Of a stretch of 64,000 nucleotides of DNA, positions 1-9,197 are shown in pieces. Source of the DNA: AWTP1-13 sp963840445 (lineage in GTDB: Bacteria > Pseudomonadota > Alphaproteobacteria > Rhizobiales > Hyphomicrobiaceae); contig CAWIZC010000031.1 of NCBI GenBank assembly GCA_963840445.1, positions 1 through 64,000 on the forward strand, written 5' to 3'. Positions within the stretch are counted from its first letter, which is position 1; every line of letters begins with the position of its first letter. The notes beneath the pieces are model-generated. The model saw only the letters and a list, made by a program, of their open reading frames with translations. It ran no database searches and was not told where the DNA came from. The translations under genes were made by a program, and so were the position numbers.

Positions 1-39
1 GGTGCCGAGTATCTTTCCGGTCTTAGCGTACTTTGTAGG

Positions 40-3000
40 CTACCCACGCTTTGGGTTGATGAGCGCGCCGACCCTGCGCACCAACACATAAAATACGGGC
101 GTGAAAAGCAGTCCGAACAAGGTCACGCCGAGCATTCCAAAGAACACCGCTGTCCCCAGCGCTTGACGCATTTCGGCTCCCGCCCCAGTCGCCACCACCA
201 GCGGCACAACGCCGAGAATGAACGCTAGCGACGTCATAAGGATCGGGCGTAGACGCGTTCGCGCGGCCTGTACGGCTGCGTCCAGGCGACTGGCACCCTG
301 CTCCTCGGCCTGTCGCGCAAACTCGACGATCAGGATGGCGTTCTTGGCGGCCAAGCCGATGAGCACGATGAAGCCGATCTGAGTGAGGATGTTGTTATCC
401 ATTCCGCGCAGTGACACGCCACTGACCGCCGCCAGCAAGCACATCGGAACAATCAGGATTACGGCGAGCGGAAGCAGCAAGCTCTCGTACTGTGCGGCCA
501 GCAGCAGAAAAACAAACACAACGGCTAGGCTGAATGCGATCGGAGCCGTGTTGCCAGCGATTTTTTCCTGCAGTGCGATTTCGGTCCACTCGAATCCGAA
601 ACCCGCGGGTAGGTTCGTCGCGATGATCTTTTCCATGGCCGCAATCGCCTGGCCGGTGGAAAAGCCGGGCAGCGTCGCCCCCTGCACCTCGGCGGCCGGA
701 AACAGATTGTAGCGTGGCACACGGTATGGGCCGGTGATTTCTCGAAAGGTCGCGACCGAACCAAGCGGCACCATGTCGCCCGCGACGGAGCGAGTACGCA
801 GGTTCTCCACATCTCTTAGCGAAAGCCGGAACGGATTGTCCGCCTGCGCGGTCACCCGAAAGGTCCGCCCGAGAATGTTGAAGTCGTTGACGAAGGTCGA
901 ACCCATATAGGTTGACAGCGTGTCGAAGAAACGCGTGATCGGCACGCCCAGCATCTCGGCCTTGGTGCGATCGATGTCGGCATAGACCTGCGGGGTCGAG
1001 GTGTTGAACAGCGTGAAGACCTGAACAAGGCCAGGGGTCTGGTTGGCGGGGCCCGTGATGGTTCCAACCGCCTGCTCGAGCGCCCGCGCACCGCGTCCGG
1101 CGCGGTCCTGAATGTAGAGCTTGAAGCCTCCGCCGGTGCCAATTCCAGGCACCGACGGGGGCGGGATCACCAACACGAAGGCTTGTCGCAGCGCCTGCAT
1201 CTGCGCGCGCAAATCATTCAAGATGCTGGCCGTGGAAAGGCTTGCCTTCACTCGCTCTTCGAACGGCTGCAAGGTGACGAAGATAACGCCTGCATTGGGG
1301 GCGTTGGTGAAGGTGGCGCCGTCGAACCCGGCGAACGCGACCGCGTGGGCGACGCCGGGCCGCTTGAGCAGCGTGTCCGATGCCTGCCGCACGAGTTGAT
1401 CGGTGCGCTCGAGGCTTGCGCCCGGCGGCAACGAGATCGCGGTAATGAAATAGCCGCGGTCTAGTGGCGGGATAAAACCGGATGGCGTGCGAGCGAATTG
1501 GAGATAGGTCAATCCAATAAGCCCGCCATAGATCACCAGCATCAACGCCGATATACGGAGCGTGCGCCGCGTCAGGCCGCCATAGCCTTGAGAAAGCTGC
1601 TCGAAGAGCCGATTGAAGCGCGCGAAGAAGAGATCGAGCGGAGCACCCAACGTCTTCCAAAGACCGGATCTCTGTTCGTGGCCGTGGGGCTTGAGCAGAA
1701 GCGCGGCGAGCGCCGGCGAGAGTGTCAGCGACACCATGGCTGAGATTATGGTCGACGCGGCAATCGTCAGGGCGAACTGACGGTAGAAGGCGCCCGAAAT
1801 GCCGGTGATGAACGCGCTGGGGATGAACACAGCGCAGAGCACGAGCGCAATCGCGATCAGCGCCCCACCGACTTCGTCCATGGTCTTGTGCGCTGCTTCT
1901 CGCGGGCTCATTCCCTGGCGCAAATAGCGCTCGACGTTCTCCACCACCACGATGGCGTCGTCGACGACGATGCCGATCGCCAACACCAGGCCGAACAACG
2001 TCAGATTGTTGAGGGAGAAGCCGAATGCCGTCATCACCAAAAAAGTTCCGATCAATGAGACTGGGATTGCCACGATCGGGATGATCGCTGCGCGCCAAGT
2101 CTGCAGGAACAGGATGATGACGATCACGACCAGCACGACGGCTTCGAACAGCGTCTTGATGACCTCGTCGACCGACTGTTGAATGAACTGCGTTGTGTCG
2201 TAAGCAACGCGATAGCTCATTCCCTGGGGGAAGCTCTTGGCGAGTTGCTCCATCGTGGCGAGCACGGTAGCGGCAGTGGCGAGCGCATTCGAACCCGGTC
2301 GTTGAAAGATCCCGATCGCGGTTGCCACCTTATTGTCGAGATAGGCATTCCTCGTATAGTCCTGCGAGCCAAGCTCAACTCGGGCAATGTCGCCCACGCG
2401 GGTCACCCGGCCGTCGTCATCGGTGGCAACCACAATCTCCTTGAACTGTTCAGGGTCCGAGAGCCGGCCCAGCGTCTGGACTGCGATCTCAAACGCGGCC
2501 AGCGACGTCGCCGGCGGTTGGTTGATGGAGCCGGCCGCCACCTGGACATTGGCTGCTCGCAACGCCGCCACGACATCACTTGCGGTCAACTTGCGCGCTT
2601 GCACCTTGGCCGGATCAAGCCATATTCGCATCGAATAGTCGCGTGCGCCGAACACGATCGTGTCGCCCACACCGTCGATGCGGGTGATGACGTCCTTGAC
2701 GTTGATCGTCGCGTAGTTCGAGATGTATTGCTGATCCAAGCTCCCGTCCGGAGAAATCAGGTGGATCACAAGCATCAAATCGGGAGAACTCTTGCGCACG
2801 GTCACGCCGATGCGCTGGACCTCTTCCGGCAGACGCGGCAGAGCAACCGACACGCGGTTCTGCACCAGGACTTGGGCTAGGTCGATATTGGTGCCAGGCT
2901 TGAACACAACACTGATCGAAAGCGCACCATTGCCGGTCGATTGCGACACCACATAGAGCATGTTGTCGACGCCGTTTATCTCCTGCTCGATCGGGGTCGC

Positions 3001-3189
3001 AACGGTCTGCGCAATCACCTCCGCGGACGCTCCCGCGAAGGTGGCACTAACTACTACCGTCGGCGTCGCAATCTCTGGGTATTCGGCAACCGGCAGGGCG
3101 CGAAACGATATAAATCCGAGCAGGGTCACGATGACCGAGATCACCCCAGCAAAAATAGGCCGATCGACAAAGAAATGTGAAAACCGCAT
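40..3189 (-). CDS. RND (HAE1/AcrB-type) efflux pump inner-membrane permease
   Basis: This 1049-residue protein has the normal length of an AcrB/MexF-type proton/drug antiporter, which exports hydrophobic compounds across the envelope with an adaptor and an outer-membrane channel. It opens with the family N-terminus (MRFSHFFVDRPIFAGVISV, first membrane helix). The TM4 proton-relay pair is in GIVVDDAIVVVENVER near residue 405, and the TM10 lysine is in GLAAKNAILIVEF near residue 935. The gene lies 46 bp downstream of its adaptor on the same strand, so the two form an operon. No TolC-like gene or TetR/LysR regulator is present. The substrate cannot be told from sequence. Confidence 0.95.
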   Translation of the reverse strand: MRFSHFFVDRPIFAGVISVIVTLLGFISFRALPVAEYPEIATPTVVVSATFAGASAEVIAQTVATPIEQEINGVDNMLYVVSQSTGNGALSISVVFKPGTNIDLAQVLVQNRVSVALPRLPEEVQRIGVTVRKSSPDLMLVIHLISPDGSLDQQYISNYATINVKDVITRIDGVGDTIVFGARDYSMRIWLDPAKVQARKLTASDVVAALRAANVQVAAGSINQPPATSLAAFEIAVQTLGRLSDPEQFKEIVVATDDDGRVTRVGDIARVELGSQDYTRNAYLDNKVATAIGIFQRPGSNALATAATVLATMEQLAKSFPQGMSYRVAYDTTQFIQQSVDEVIKTLFEAVVLVVIVIILFLQTWRAAIIPIVAIPVSLIGTFLVMTAFGFSLNNLTLFGLVLAIGIVVDDAIVVVENVERYLRQGMSPREAAHKTMDEVGGALIAIALVLCAVFIPSAFITGISGAFYRQFALTIAASTIISAMVSLTLSPALAALLLKPHGHEQRSGLWKTLGAPLDLFFARFNRLFEQLSQGYGGLTRRTLRISALMLVIYGGLIGLTYLQFARTPSGFIPPLDRGYFITAISLPPGASLERTDQLVRQASDTLLKRPGVAHAVAFAGFDGATFTNAPNAGVIFVTLQPFEERVKASLSTASILNDLRAQMQALRQAFVLVIPPPSVPGIGTGGGFKLYIQDRAGRGARALEQAVGTITGPANQTPGLVQVFTLFNTSTPQVYADIDRTKAEMLGVPITRFFDTLSTYMGSTFVNDFNILGRTFRVTAQADNPFRLSLRDVENLRTRSVAGDMVPLGSVATFREITGPYRVPRYNLFPAAEVQGATLPGFSTGQAIAAMEKIIATNLPAGFGFEWTEIALQEKIAGNTAPIAFSLAVVFVFLLLAAQYESLLLPLAVILIVPMCLLAAVSGVSLRGMDNNILTQIGFIVLIGLAAKNAILIVEFARQAEEQGASRLDAAVQAARTRLRPILMTSLAFILGVVPLVVATGAGAEMRQALGTAVFFGMLGVTLFGLLFTPVFYVLVRRVGALINPKRG

Positions 3190-3235
3190 GCATGTCGCCT
3201 AGTGCTGACGGGATACTACGGGCCGAACGCTGCGC

Positions 3236-4390
3236 TTAGTTCGCCGTTGTTTTCTGCTCAGTGATCTCGATCTTGCCGTCTTCGGGCTTGACCTTCTGTT
3301 CCGGGCGCGCCCGCTGCAGCCCATCGATGATGATCCGGTCAGTCGGGGCGAGCCCAGATCGTATGACGCGCAAGCCGTCGACCATTGGACCCAGTTCGAC
3401 CTGCTTCACACCGACCGTCCCGTCATCAGCGACGGTCAAGAGGATCCTGCGCGACTGATCGGAGACGATGGCGCCATCAGGCACCAGCAGCGCCGAGTGC
3501 TCGCCGCCGAACAGACGAAGGCGCCCAAAGAACCCCGGTGTCAGCAGTCCATCCTTGTTGTCGAATACGGCACGTCCCCGGATGGTGCCGGTTCTTGGGT
3601 TGACCACGTTGTCCACGAAGTTCATCCGACCCTGATGCCTATAGTCGGCCTCATCCGCAAGCCGGACCGCCACCGGGTTCTGGACATCGCGCGACGACGG
3701 TCTTGCGCCAGTCGCGGAAAGATGCGTGTAGCGCAAGAAGTCTGCCTCACTGGCGTCGAATACGAAGTGAATCGGGTCGATTGAGACGATTACTGTCAGC
3801 AACGTCGCGCCCGTCTGTCCCCCCGCGATCAGGTTGCCTGCATCGACGCGCTTGTCGGAAATGCGACCAGTGATGGGTGCCCGCACCTGAGTCCATTCGA
3901 GATTGAGTTGGGCCTGTCTCGAGGCCGCCTCGAGCGAAGCAACCTGGGCAGCTGCGTCGCGCTCGGTCGCTCGTCTAGTATCGAATTCTCGCTCGGTGAC
4001 GGCTTGGCTACGCACAAGTGGGGTCGCGCGTTGCACGTCGAGCGATGCAATATCGAGCTTTGCCTTCGCGCGTTCCACATCGGACTTGGCTTGCTCGACA
4101 GCAAATGTATAGGGGCGCGGGTCGATCACGAAGAGGAGGTCGCCCTGTTTGACGACCTGGCCCTCCTTGAAATGAATGGAATCAATGAAGCCGGACACCC
4201 TGGCGCGGACCTCGACCGTCTCCACGGCCGTAAAGCGGCCAGTATATTCATCCCACTCGGTAATCGTTTTCTCGAGCGGGCGCGCCACGGTGACGGCAGG
4301 TGGAAGCGGCCCTGAGTTGCCGGCGGGCTTGCTGTCGCACCCACCCAGCACATGGGCCATGAGCAGGACAACGAGAACTGCGCGCGCCAT
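3236..4390 (-). CDS. RND efflux periplasmic adaptor lipoprotein (AcrA/MexE type)
   Basis: This membrane-fusion protein bridges the RND permease and an outer-membrane channel. A lipoprotein signal is visible, with lipobox VLGGC and lipidated Cys18. It is followed by the barrel-sandwich start (VRARVSGFIDSIHFKEGQVV), a helical hairpin (about residues 95–160), the second lipoyl half (VRAPITGRISDKRVDAG) and the beta-barrel. The start was set at the second of two close ATGs because AAGGA sits 6 bases before it and abuts the first (4396). It is the first gene of the pump operon. Confidence 0.93.
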   Translation of the reverse strand: MARAVLVVLLMAHVLGGCDSKPAGNSGPLPPAVTVARPLEKTITEWDEYTGRFTAVETVEVRARVSGFIDSIHFKEGQVVKQGDLLFVIDPRPYTFAVEQAKSDVERAKAKLDIASLDVQRATPLVRSQAVTEREFDTRRATERDAAAQVASLEAASRQAQLNLEWTQVRAPITGRISDKRVDAGNLIAGGQTGATLLTVIVSIDPIHFVFDASEADFLRYTHLSATGARPSSRDVQNPVAVRLADEADYRHQGRMNFVDNVVNPRTGTIRGRAVFDNKDGLLTPGFFGRLRLFGGEHSALLVPDGAIVSDQSRRILLTVADDGTVGVKQVELGPMVDGLRVIRSGLAPTDRIIIDGLQRARPEQKVKPEDGKIEITEQKTTAN

Positions 4391-4546
4391 AGACATTCCT
4401 TACGAGTTGGCTCCGTCAAATCGCATAGGTGTGTGAGGGGTTCACGGAGTGACGCCAAGATGGCAGAGACAAGCCTGACAATCCAGTTGGAAGGCTTAAC
4501 GAACCTTCCACACGACGGTGGCGAAGTAGGACTGACGTTGTCGCGA

Positions 4547-4651
4547 TTAACGCCGCCGCCGTCTTGATATCAGGCCATACGCCAGCAAGACGCCAATAAG
4601 GACGGCTCCGCCAACCGTCAGAATGAGCCAAAATGCGGGACCTGTGTTCAT
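4547..4651 (-). CDS. Small single-pass membrane protein, 34 aa
   Basis: A 34-codon reading frame encodes MNTGPAFWLILTVGG, a hydrophobic stretch ending LLAYGLIS, and a basic tail RRRR. This is a classic small membrane peptide with one helix (about residues 7–28) and a positive-inside C-terminus. It lies between the RND adaptor and the Ku partner gene on the same strand, 23 bp after the latter. Small proteins of this pattern are common in rhizobia and relatives, but I know no function. The compact signal-like composition makes it likely real despite its size. Confidence 0.6.
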   Translation of the reverse strand: MNTGPAFWLILTVGGAVLIGVLLAYGLISRRRRR

Positions 4652-4674
4652 GGCCACTAGTAATTCCCGGTAGC

Positions 4675-4923
4675 CTATTTCTTGCGCACGGGCGTTTGCC
4701 GACCTGTGCGTTCGTCGTTCGCGGGATGCAGTCGCGCACTCTGGCGCAACATCTCTTTGAGATTGGTCGGTCGATGGTGCTTCTTCAGCAGGTCGCGAAA
4801 AGCCTCGTCGGCCAGTTCCTGGATCGATTTCACGCTGTCGAGCGAGAGCCGATGCAGAGCCTGCCAGGTCTCACCATCGAATACGATGCGCTTGCCGACC
4901 TCGCCTGCTCTCTTTGCCGCCAT
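4675..4923 (-). CDS. Small basic protein, possibly ribbon-helix-helix, coupled to Ku
   Basis: This is an 82-residue, lysine/arginine-rich protein. The N-terminal half (GKRIVFDGETWQALHRLSLD, then a helix SIQELADEAFRDLLKK) has the strand-helix-helix rhythm of a ribbon-helix-helix fold, and the tail is basic and disordered-looking. Its ATG overlaps the Ku stop codon by one base (TGATG), which implies translational coupling and a shared role in DNA binding or end joining. The fold assignment is inferred by eye and the function is unknown. Confidence 0.75.
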   Translation of the reverse strand: MAAKRAGEVGKRIVFDGETWQALHRLSLDSVKSIQELADEAFRDLLKKHHRPTNLKEMLRQSARLHPANDERTGRQTPVRKK

Positions 4924-5777
4924 CAGACCGCTTTCTTGGCCCGTTTCTTCGCCGCGGGCGGCGGTGCCTTCTGCTTCTTGGCTGGCGCCTTTCCACCAGC
5001 ACCTTCACCGATGCTGCGCTTCAGGGCATCCATCAGGTTGACCACGTTGCTCGGCTTCGCGCTCGCCTTTGCCTGCTTCACGGGCTGACCCGCCTGCTTG
5101 GAGCGGATGAGCTCAATCATGGCGTTCTCGTACCGGTCCTCGAACTTGTCCGGCTCAAACTTGCCCGTCATGCGGTCGATGATCTCTTCGGCCAAGCCAA
5201 CCATTTGTGCCGGCAGTTGCATGTCGGGGATGTCCTCGAACGCGGAATCCTCTCCCCGGATCTCATACGGATAGTGCAGGGTCGTACCCATCAATCCCTT
5301 GCCGAAGGGCTCCAGCATCATGATGCGCTCGCGACGGGCCATGACAATCCGAGCGATGCCGACCATCTTTTTCTTTTTCATGGCGTCGCGAATGACGGCG
5401 AACGCTTCCTGACCGACTTTGTCCTCCGGAGCGATGTAGTAGGGCGCGTCGCGGTAGCGATCGTCGATCGACTCTTTCGGCACAAAGCTTTCTATGTCGA
5501 TGGTCTTCGAGCTTTCGATGGCAATGTTGGCGAGTTCGTCGTCTTCAACGATGACGTATTCGTCCTTGCCGACGGCAAAGCCTTTCACCTGCTCGTCGCT
5601 TTCCACGACGTCACCGGTGGCGCTGTCGACCATCTGGCGCTTGAGGCGATTGCCGGTTGCACGATTCAAGGTGTTGAAGCGCACTTTTTCGGACGACGAC
5701 GTGGCGGGATAGATCGCAACGGCGGCGGAAACGAGGGAGAGCTTGATGTAGCCCTTCCAGTTGGAACGGGGTGCCAT
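4923..5777 (-). CDS. ku: Bacterial Ku protein, non-homologous end joining
   Basis: Bacterial Ku forms a homodimeric ring on DNA double-strand ends and recruits LigD. The start was placed at MAPRSNWKGYIKLSLVS because bacterial Ku proteins begin with this N-terminus; an upstream in-frame ATG (5837) would add 20 unrelated residues. The Ku core covers about residues 8–230, including YVIVEDDEL and the arm/bridge segment. A lysine/alanine-rich tail (KKQKAPPPAAKKRAKKAV) is typical of the DNA-contacting C-terminus. Length is 284 residues, normal for the family. No ligase D gene is present in the window, so the partner must lie elsewhere. Confidence 0.95.
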   Translation of the reverse strand: MAPRSNWKGYIKLSLVSAAVAIYPATSSSEKVRFNTLNRATGNRLKRQMVDSATGDVVESDEQVKGFAVGKDEYVIVEDDELANIAIESSKTIDIESFVPKESIDDRYRDAPYYIAPEDKVGQEAFAVIRDAMKKKKMVGIARIVMARRERIMMLEPFGKGLMGTTLHYPYEIRGEDSAFEDIPDMQLPAQMVGLAEEIIDRMTGKFEPDKFEDRYENAMIELIRSKQAGQPVKQAKASAKPSNVVNLMDALKRSIGEGAGGKAPAKKQKAPPPAAKKRAKKAV

Positions 5778-5876
5778 GGGTAGGACCTGTGACGCGGAAC
5801 GGACACCAGATATTGATGGCCTAACGCGCCAGGTCAATCCGGGTTGCTCGTCGAGACCCCGCCTGGTTAAGGCGAG

Positions 5877-6095
5877 CTAACCTCCGCCCAAGACCAAGTA
5901 GGTCAGGAACGCGAACGCCAGCGCAGTGGCTACCGCCGCCAGGTAGGGTGGGCGCCGCTTTGGCAAATCCCCAAGCCTCGGCTGGCGGCCAAGCTCGACA
6001 TAGGCGCGGTCGGACAGCATTCGCCCGCGTTGCGGGATGGTGGGCAATCGCTCGGTAACGGCATGACGCTGCACGGAAGGCTTGAGCCTGGACAT
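5877..6095 (-). CDS. Small C-terminally membrane-anchored protein
   Basis: This 72-residue frame begins MSRLKPSVQRHAVTERL. A basic soluble part (residues 1–50) is followed by one hydrophobic helix, YLAAVATALAFAFLTYLVLG, ending right at the C-terminus, so it looks tail-anchored. The chosen ATG has GAGGG about 7 bases upstream; two further in-frame ATGs (6101, 6125) have worse spacing. I do not recognise a family. Confidence 0.55.
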   Translation of the reverse strand: MSRLKPSVQRHAVTERLPTIPQRGRMLSDRAYVELGRQPRLGDLPKRRPPYLAAVATALAFAFLTYLVLGGG

Positions 6096-6257
6096 GAACA
6101 TCCCTCGACGTTGACGCGGGCACAAACCTGAGCATCAACGTCGCACTCGGTGCGGTCGGTTCCGCCGCGCCGTGGTGGAACAAGGCTTCAGCCAAGTTGA
6201 CACGGGAGGGCCTGCCTATATTGTAGAACAAACAAGGAACATCGCGGGAGACTGGCC

Positions 6258-6542
6258 ATGGGGGACGACGCCGAGCTGCCGACGTGTCTGGACGCGTTGT
6301 GCGCCCTGGAACGTGCCGTGGAGAAGGAATGGTGGTGGCTCGCCGGAGCGCTGCATGCCGTAGCCGAGGTCAGCGCCGAAGTCCCGCAGACGTCGGTAGG
6401 CCGCCTTCGCGAGCTGCAGGCTCAGAAGCTCAATTTGGATCGCAAGCGCGTCGAGATCGCCGCGCGCATCGCCAGCATCATGGGACCGGGGAGCGCGTCA
6501 GCATCAGGCCAGCGCTCGCCGGACGGCCCCAACCTCCGCTAG
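6258..6542 (+). CDS. Hypothetical helical protein, 94 aa
   Basis: The translation starts MGDDAELPTCLDALCALERAV and contains long amphipathic helices (about residues 10–75) rich in Leu, Ala, Glu and Arg, including LRELQAQKLNLDRKRVEIAA, which could form a coiled coil. GGGAGA precedes the ATG. It is followed by two small genes on the same strand and may start a short operon. No known family or function. Confidence 0.5.
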   Translation: MGDDAELPTCLDALCALERAVEKEWWWLAGALHAVAEVSAEVPQTSVGRLRELQAQKLNLDRKRVEIAARIASIMGPGSASASGQRSPDGPNLR

Positions 6543-6565
6543 AAGCAGCGTCGAGAGGTCGTCGG

Positions 6566-6772
6566 ATGCGCGAGCCCACCGTGCAGGATCTGATCGCGTC
6601 CAAAGCCGTCCTGCAGGTCGTATGCAGACGCTGCAAGCATGGGGCCCTGTTGTTTCCTCGAGAGCTCATCGAAGTGGCCGGTGAGAACAGCACCATCGCC
6701 GAGATCAGCAAGCGGCTTCGCTGCTCGAAGTGTAAGAGCGCGCACGTCAGCGTCTACCCGGCCGCACGATGA
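6566..6772 (+). CDS. Small zinc-ribbon-like protein
   Basis: A 68-residue protein with two Cys pairs, CRRC (residues 20–23) and CSKC (53–56), about 30 residues apart: the layout of a small zinc ribbon. The ATG has GAGAGG about 6 bases upstream. Its stop overlaps the next start (ATGA at 6769–6772), so the two are translationally coupled. Zinc binding is inferred from spacing only. Such proteins are frequent in rhizobial accessory DNA, where their roles are unknown. Confidence 0.6.
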   Translation: MREPTVQDLIASKAVLQVVCRRCKHGALLFPRELIEVAGENSTIAEISKRLRCSKCKSAHVSVYPAAR

Positions 6773-6996
6773 GCGGAGAGGCCGGGTGTGTGCGTCGCTT
6801 CCGAGATCGACATCCCGGACCATGGACGATCGAGCGCACGCCGTCGGGCTTCACGGTCACGTCCGGCAAGACGACGCTGCTCTACATCTACGTCTATACG
6901 GAGCCATGGCAGAACGTGGCGACCACCGGCCAGCACAGGCTGACGTGGACGGAGGGGTTGGCGCTCGCCGAGGCCATCGTTACGCTCGGAATGTAG
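6769..6996 (+). CDS. Hypothetical protein, 75 aa
   Basis: This small protein (MSGEAGCVRRFRDRHPGPWT…) has beta-rich character in the middle (GFTVTSGKTTLLYIYVYTE) and a C-terminal helix. It overlaps the upstream zinc-ribbon-like gene by four bases. I recognise no domain. The ATGA coupling is the main support that it is a real gene. Confidence 0.5.
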   Translation: MSGEAGCVRRFRDRHPGPWTIERTPSGFTVTSGKTTLLYIYVYTEPWQNVATTGQHRLTWTEGLALAEAIVTLGM

Positions 6997-7041
6997 ATGA
7001 ATGCGGAGACGGATACCCATGGGGTCAATGGGACGTCTTCT

Positions 7042-7731
7042 CTAGAGCAGCGTCGGCGTCATTGGCGAGGAGCCGCCGAGCAGATCTTCCTTGTCGAACC
7101 CTTCCTGCACCATGCGCATTTTGTCCGGCGCGTACTCTCGCGCAAGAGCGAACGCTTCGTCGGGCGATCCGGCCAGCCACGATTGGAACTCCTCCTCGCG
7201 GGTCAACAGGACCGGCATGCGCTCGTGATTGATTTTGGCCACCAGTGGATTGGGAGTCGTGGTGAGGAAGGAATAGGTCTCGATGTCGACGTTTGGGCCG
7301 TCCTTCTTCACCGGCCCCTGGTAGCGCCGCCAGATGCCGGGAAATGCAAAAAGTGGTCGCTCCCCTTCACCTCTCAGCGCGAACCAGTGCCACGTTGCCG
7401 GCTTTACATCGCCGTTGGGCTCACAAAACGAGGAAGCTGGCACCAGGCAGCGTCGTTTCTGGAAACTGTCCCGCCAAAAGGGATTGGTTTTGATCTGATC
7501 GTCACGGACGTTCGTGACGGGCTTGGGTGCCCTTCCCTTCTCAAGGCGCAAAAACCCCCAGCTCATCAGGACGATCTCGCGCTCACCGTCGTCGGACCGG
7601 CGCACCACCGGCGCCACGTGCCGGGGAAAGATGGCGTTGACGGGTTTGAAGGCGGCGCGACGGTTGTGCGAGACGCGGAAGAAGCGTCCGACGTCATCCT
7701 CTTTGGGCGTGAGGGAGTAGAGGTTGCACAT
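7042..7731 (-). CDS. SRAP-family abasic-site peptidase (YedK/HMCES type)
   Basis: SRAP proteins form a thiazolidine crosslink between the N-terminal Cys and abasic sites in single-stranded DNA, shielding them during replication. The start was set at MCNLYS because Cys2 must become the N-terminus after Met removal; the upstream in-frame 40 residues are not conserved. Other active-site residues are visible: Asn74 in TNVRDD, Glu104 in SFCEPNG and His169 in INHERMP. Length (229 residues) is normal. It is a single gene, not in an SOS operon, and no LexA box was recognised. Confidence 0.93.
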   Translation of the reverse strand: MCNLYSLTPKEDDVGRFFRVSHNRRAAFKPVNAIFPRHVAPVVRRSDDGEREIVLMSWGFLRLEKGRAPKPVTNVRDDQIKTNPFWRDSFQKRRCLVPASSFCEPNGDVKPATWHWFALRGEGERPLFAFPGIWRRYQGPVKKDGPNVDIETYSFLTTTPNPLVAKINHERMPVLLTREEEFQSWLAGSPDEAFALAREYAPDKMRMVQEGFDKEDLLGGSSPMTPTLL

Positions 7732-7895
7732 CCAGGTTGCGATAAATGCGTGACGGTCGAGCGTCAATCGACAGTGACGCGGTCTTTGAGAGGAACTTGA
7801 ACGCTGCCTTACTCGTTCGCGGGGACAGAACCAAAGCACGGGGAACGACATGCCGACAATTCAAGGAACATGGAGAGTGACCCGCCTCACAAAAT

Positions 7896-8078
7896 TTGGC
7901 CAACTCGACAAAAGTATCTATGCGGAGGCAGGGCTGCGAGGCTGAGGCCCTAGGGGCATTGAAAAGCATGCTGCCAGCGACCGAGTACGAAGCGATGGCA
8001 GACCAATGTGAGAGAGGCGAGCGCGAGGTTCGGCTGGAGAACGGTTTCGTCCTGACCTGCTTCTCGCCGAAAGAGTGA
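7896..8078 (+). CDS. Possible small protein, 52–60 aa
   Basis: An open frame encodes a mixed-charge helical peptide (EALGALKSMLPATEYEAMAD, then ERGEREVRLENGFVLTCF). It would start at a TTG (7896) or more likely the ATG at 7920. No clear ribosome-binding site is visible at either. It fills an otherwise empty gap between two minus-strand genes. Support rests only on protein-like composition. Confidence 0.3.
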   Translation: MANSTKVSMRRQGCEAEALGALKSMLPATEYEAMADQCERGEREVRLENGFVLTCFSPKE

Positions 8079-8138
8079 CGAGTATTTGCGCCGCCTCGCC
8101 CCAACAGAAAAATGGAGCATCGCCGCTTCCGGCAAGCC

Positions 8139-8951
8139 TCAGTTTGGCAACCTCTTCCAAAGTTCGGATCTCCAATCCCGACCACCGCTGTGAGGTGCTA
8201 CCGGAGGACGGTCACGTGTGAGTTGGATGGGCTCAGTCTTGAGTACGCCCGCGCTGCCCTCGGCTTTGGGGCCAGCCAGCGCCATTTGTCCTTCCATCTG
8301 TGAAGATGTCAGATTGGGCGCCAGCGCAGTTGTCGTAGACCAACTCGAAGTCGCGAGGATCGCCTTCTTATCCTTTAAGGCCTCGCGCGAAAGGATCGCA
8401 GTTGGGATGCAACGGCCATCATCGGTGAGGCCCTGACCCGACGGACATGACGCACCGCAGGTTGTGACGCGTTGACTCTGCACCAATGCCAGAAGGACAC
8501 CGTCAGGTTGGTGGATCGGCAGCGTGGCGTTGACGCGCTCAAGGAAGGCCTTCATCGCCTGACGGGTCGAGGTCGTCCACACGCCATTGATCTGGCCATC
8601 GTAGCAACCCACCCGAGCGAGCTCGCGCTGTAATTGCTGCGCAAGCGAGCCTTGGTCTCCCGGCATCGGGATCGTTTTCTGCTCAAAGTGCGGGACCTTC
8701 ACGGCCGGTACGATGACGACCTCCGGCGCAAATGTACGCTCGGTGCCCGAAGGAGCCTTAGCACGGGGAGCAACCCGCCACGCCCCAGAACCGGCGGCCA
8801 GTAGCGTGCCACCCTCGTTGTCTCCAAGCATAGCACCCCCTTGCTGCGGTGCCCGGTGGCGCTGGTGTGGGCTGCTGCGTGAAGCAAATCCGTAAGCGAT
8901 TACAGACCCTGCCAAGCCGCACATAACAACGAGTGTGATCGCCTTGCCCAT
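8139..8951 (-). CDS. Membrane-anchored protein with peptidoglycan-binding-like domain
   Basis: The chosen ATG (MGKAITLVVMCGLAGSVIAYG) follows AGGGA by 9 bases and gives an N-terminal membrane helix or uncleaved signal at residues 4–22. A central segment (about 105–155, LAQQLQRELARVGCYDG, INGVWTTSTRQAMKAFLERV) matches the PG_binding_1 pattern, with a paired Cys in VGCYDG and another in VTTCGASCPSGQG. This subtype is common in Bradyrhizobium-like genomes, often in caspase-like or sensor proteins. The C-terminal 80 residues are low in recognisable features. Probably periplasmic; role unknown. Confidence 0.7.
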   Translation of the reverse strand: MGKAITLVVMCGLAGSVIAYGFASRSSPHQRHRAPQQGGAMLGDNEGGTLLAAGSGAWRVAPRAKAPSGTERTFAPEVVIVPAVKVPHFEQKTIPMPGDQGSLAQQLQRELARVGCYDGQINGVWTTSTRQAMKAFLERVNATLPIHQPDGVLLALVQSQRVTTCGASCPSGQGLTDDGRCIPTAILSREALKDKKAILATSSWSTTTALAPNLTSSQMEGQMALAGPKAEGSAGVLKTEPIQLTRDRPPVAPHSGGRDWRSELWKRLPN

Positions 8952-9197
8952 TGCAGGTTCCCTGGCCGCTACACGAGCAAACCAAGAAACGACCACTGGG
9001 CGGGCATGGTTCCACTGGGAACGAAATTCAACGACGCTACGTTTTGCCGGCAAGCCAAGCCGCTGGTGACATTCCATGAACTCTCTTGTCACCAATCGAA
9101 AAGCGTCCCGATGCGAATCCGAGCCGGGGCGCTTTTTGATGGACGGATCGCAGCCCGTAGAGGCGGAACCGCGGGAGCCGTCGATCTGGCGCCTTGA

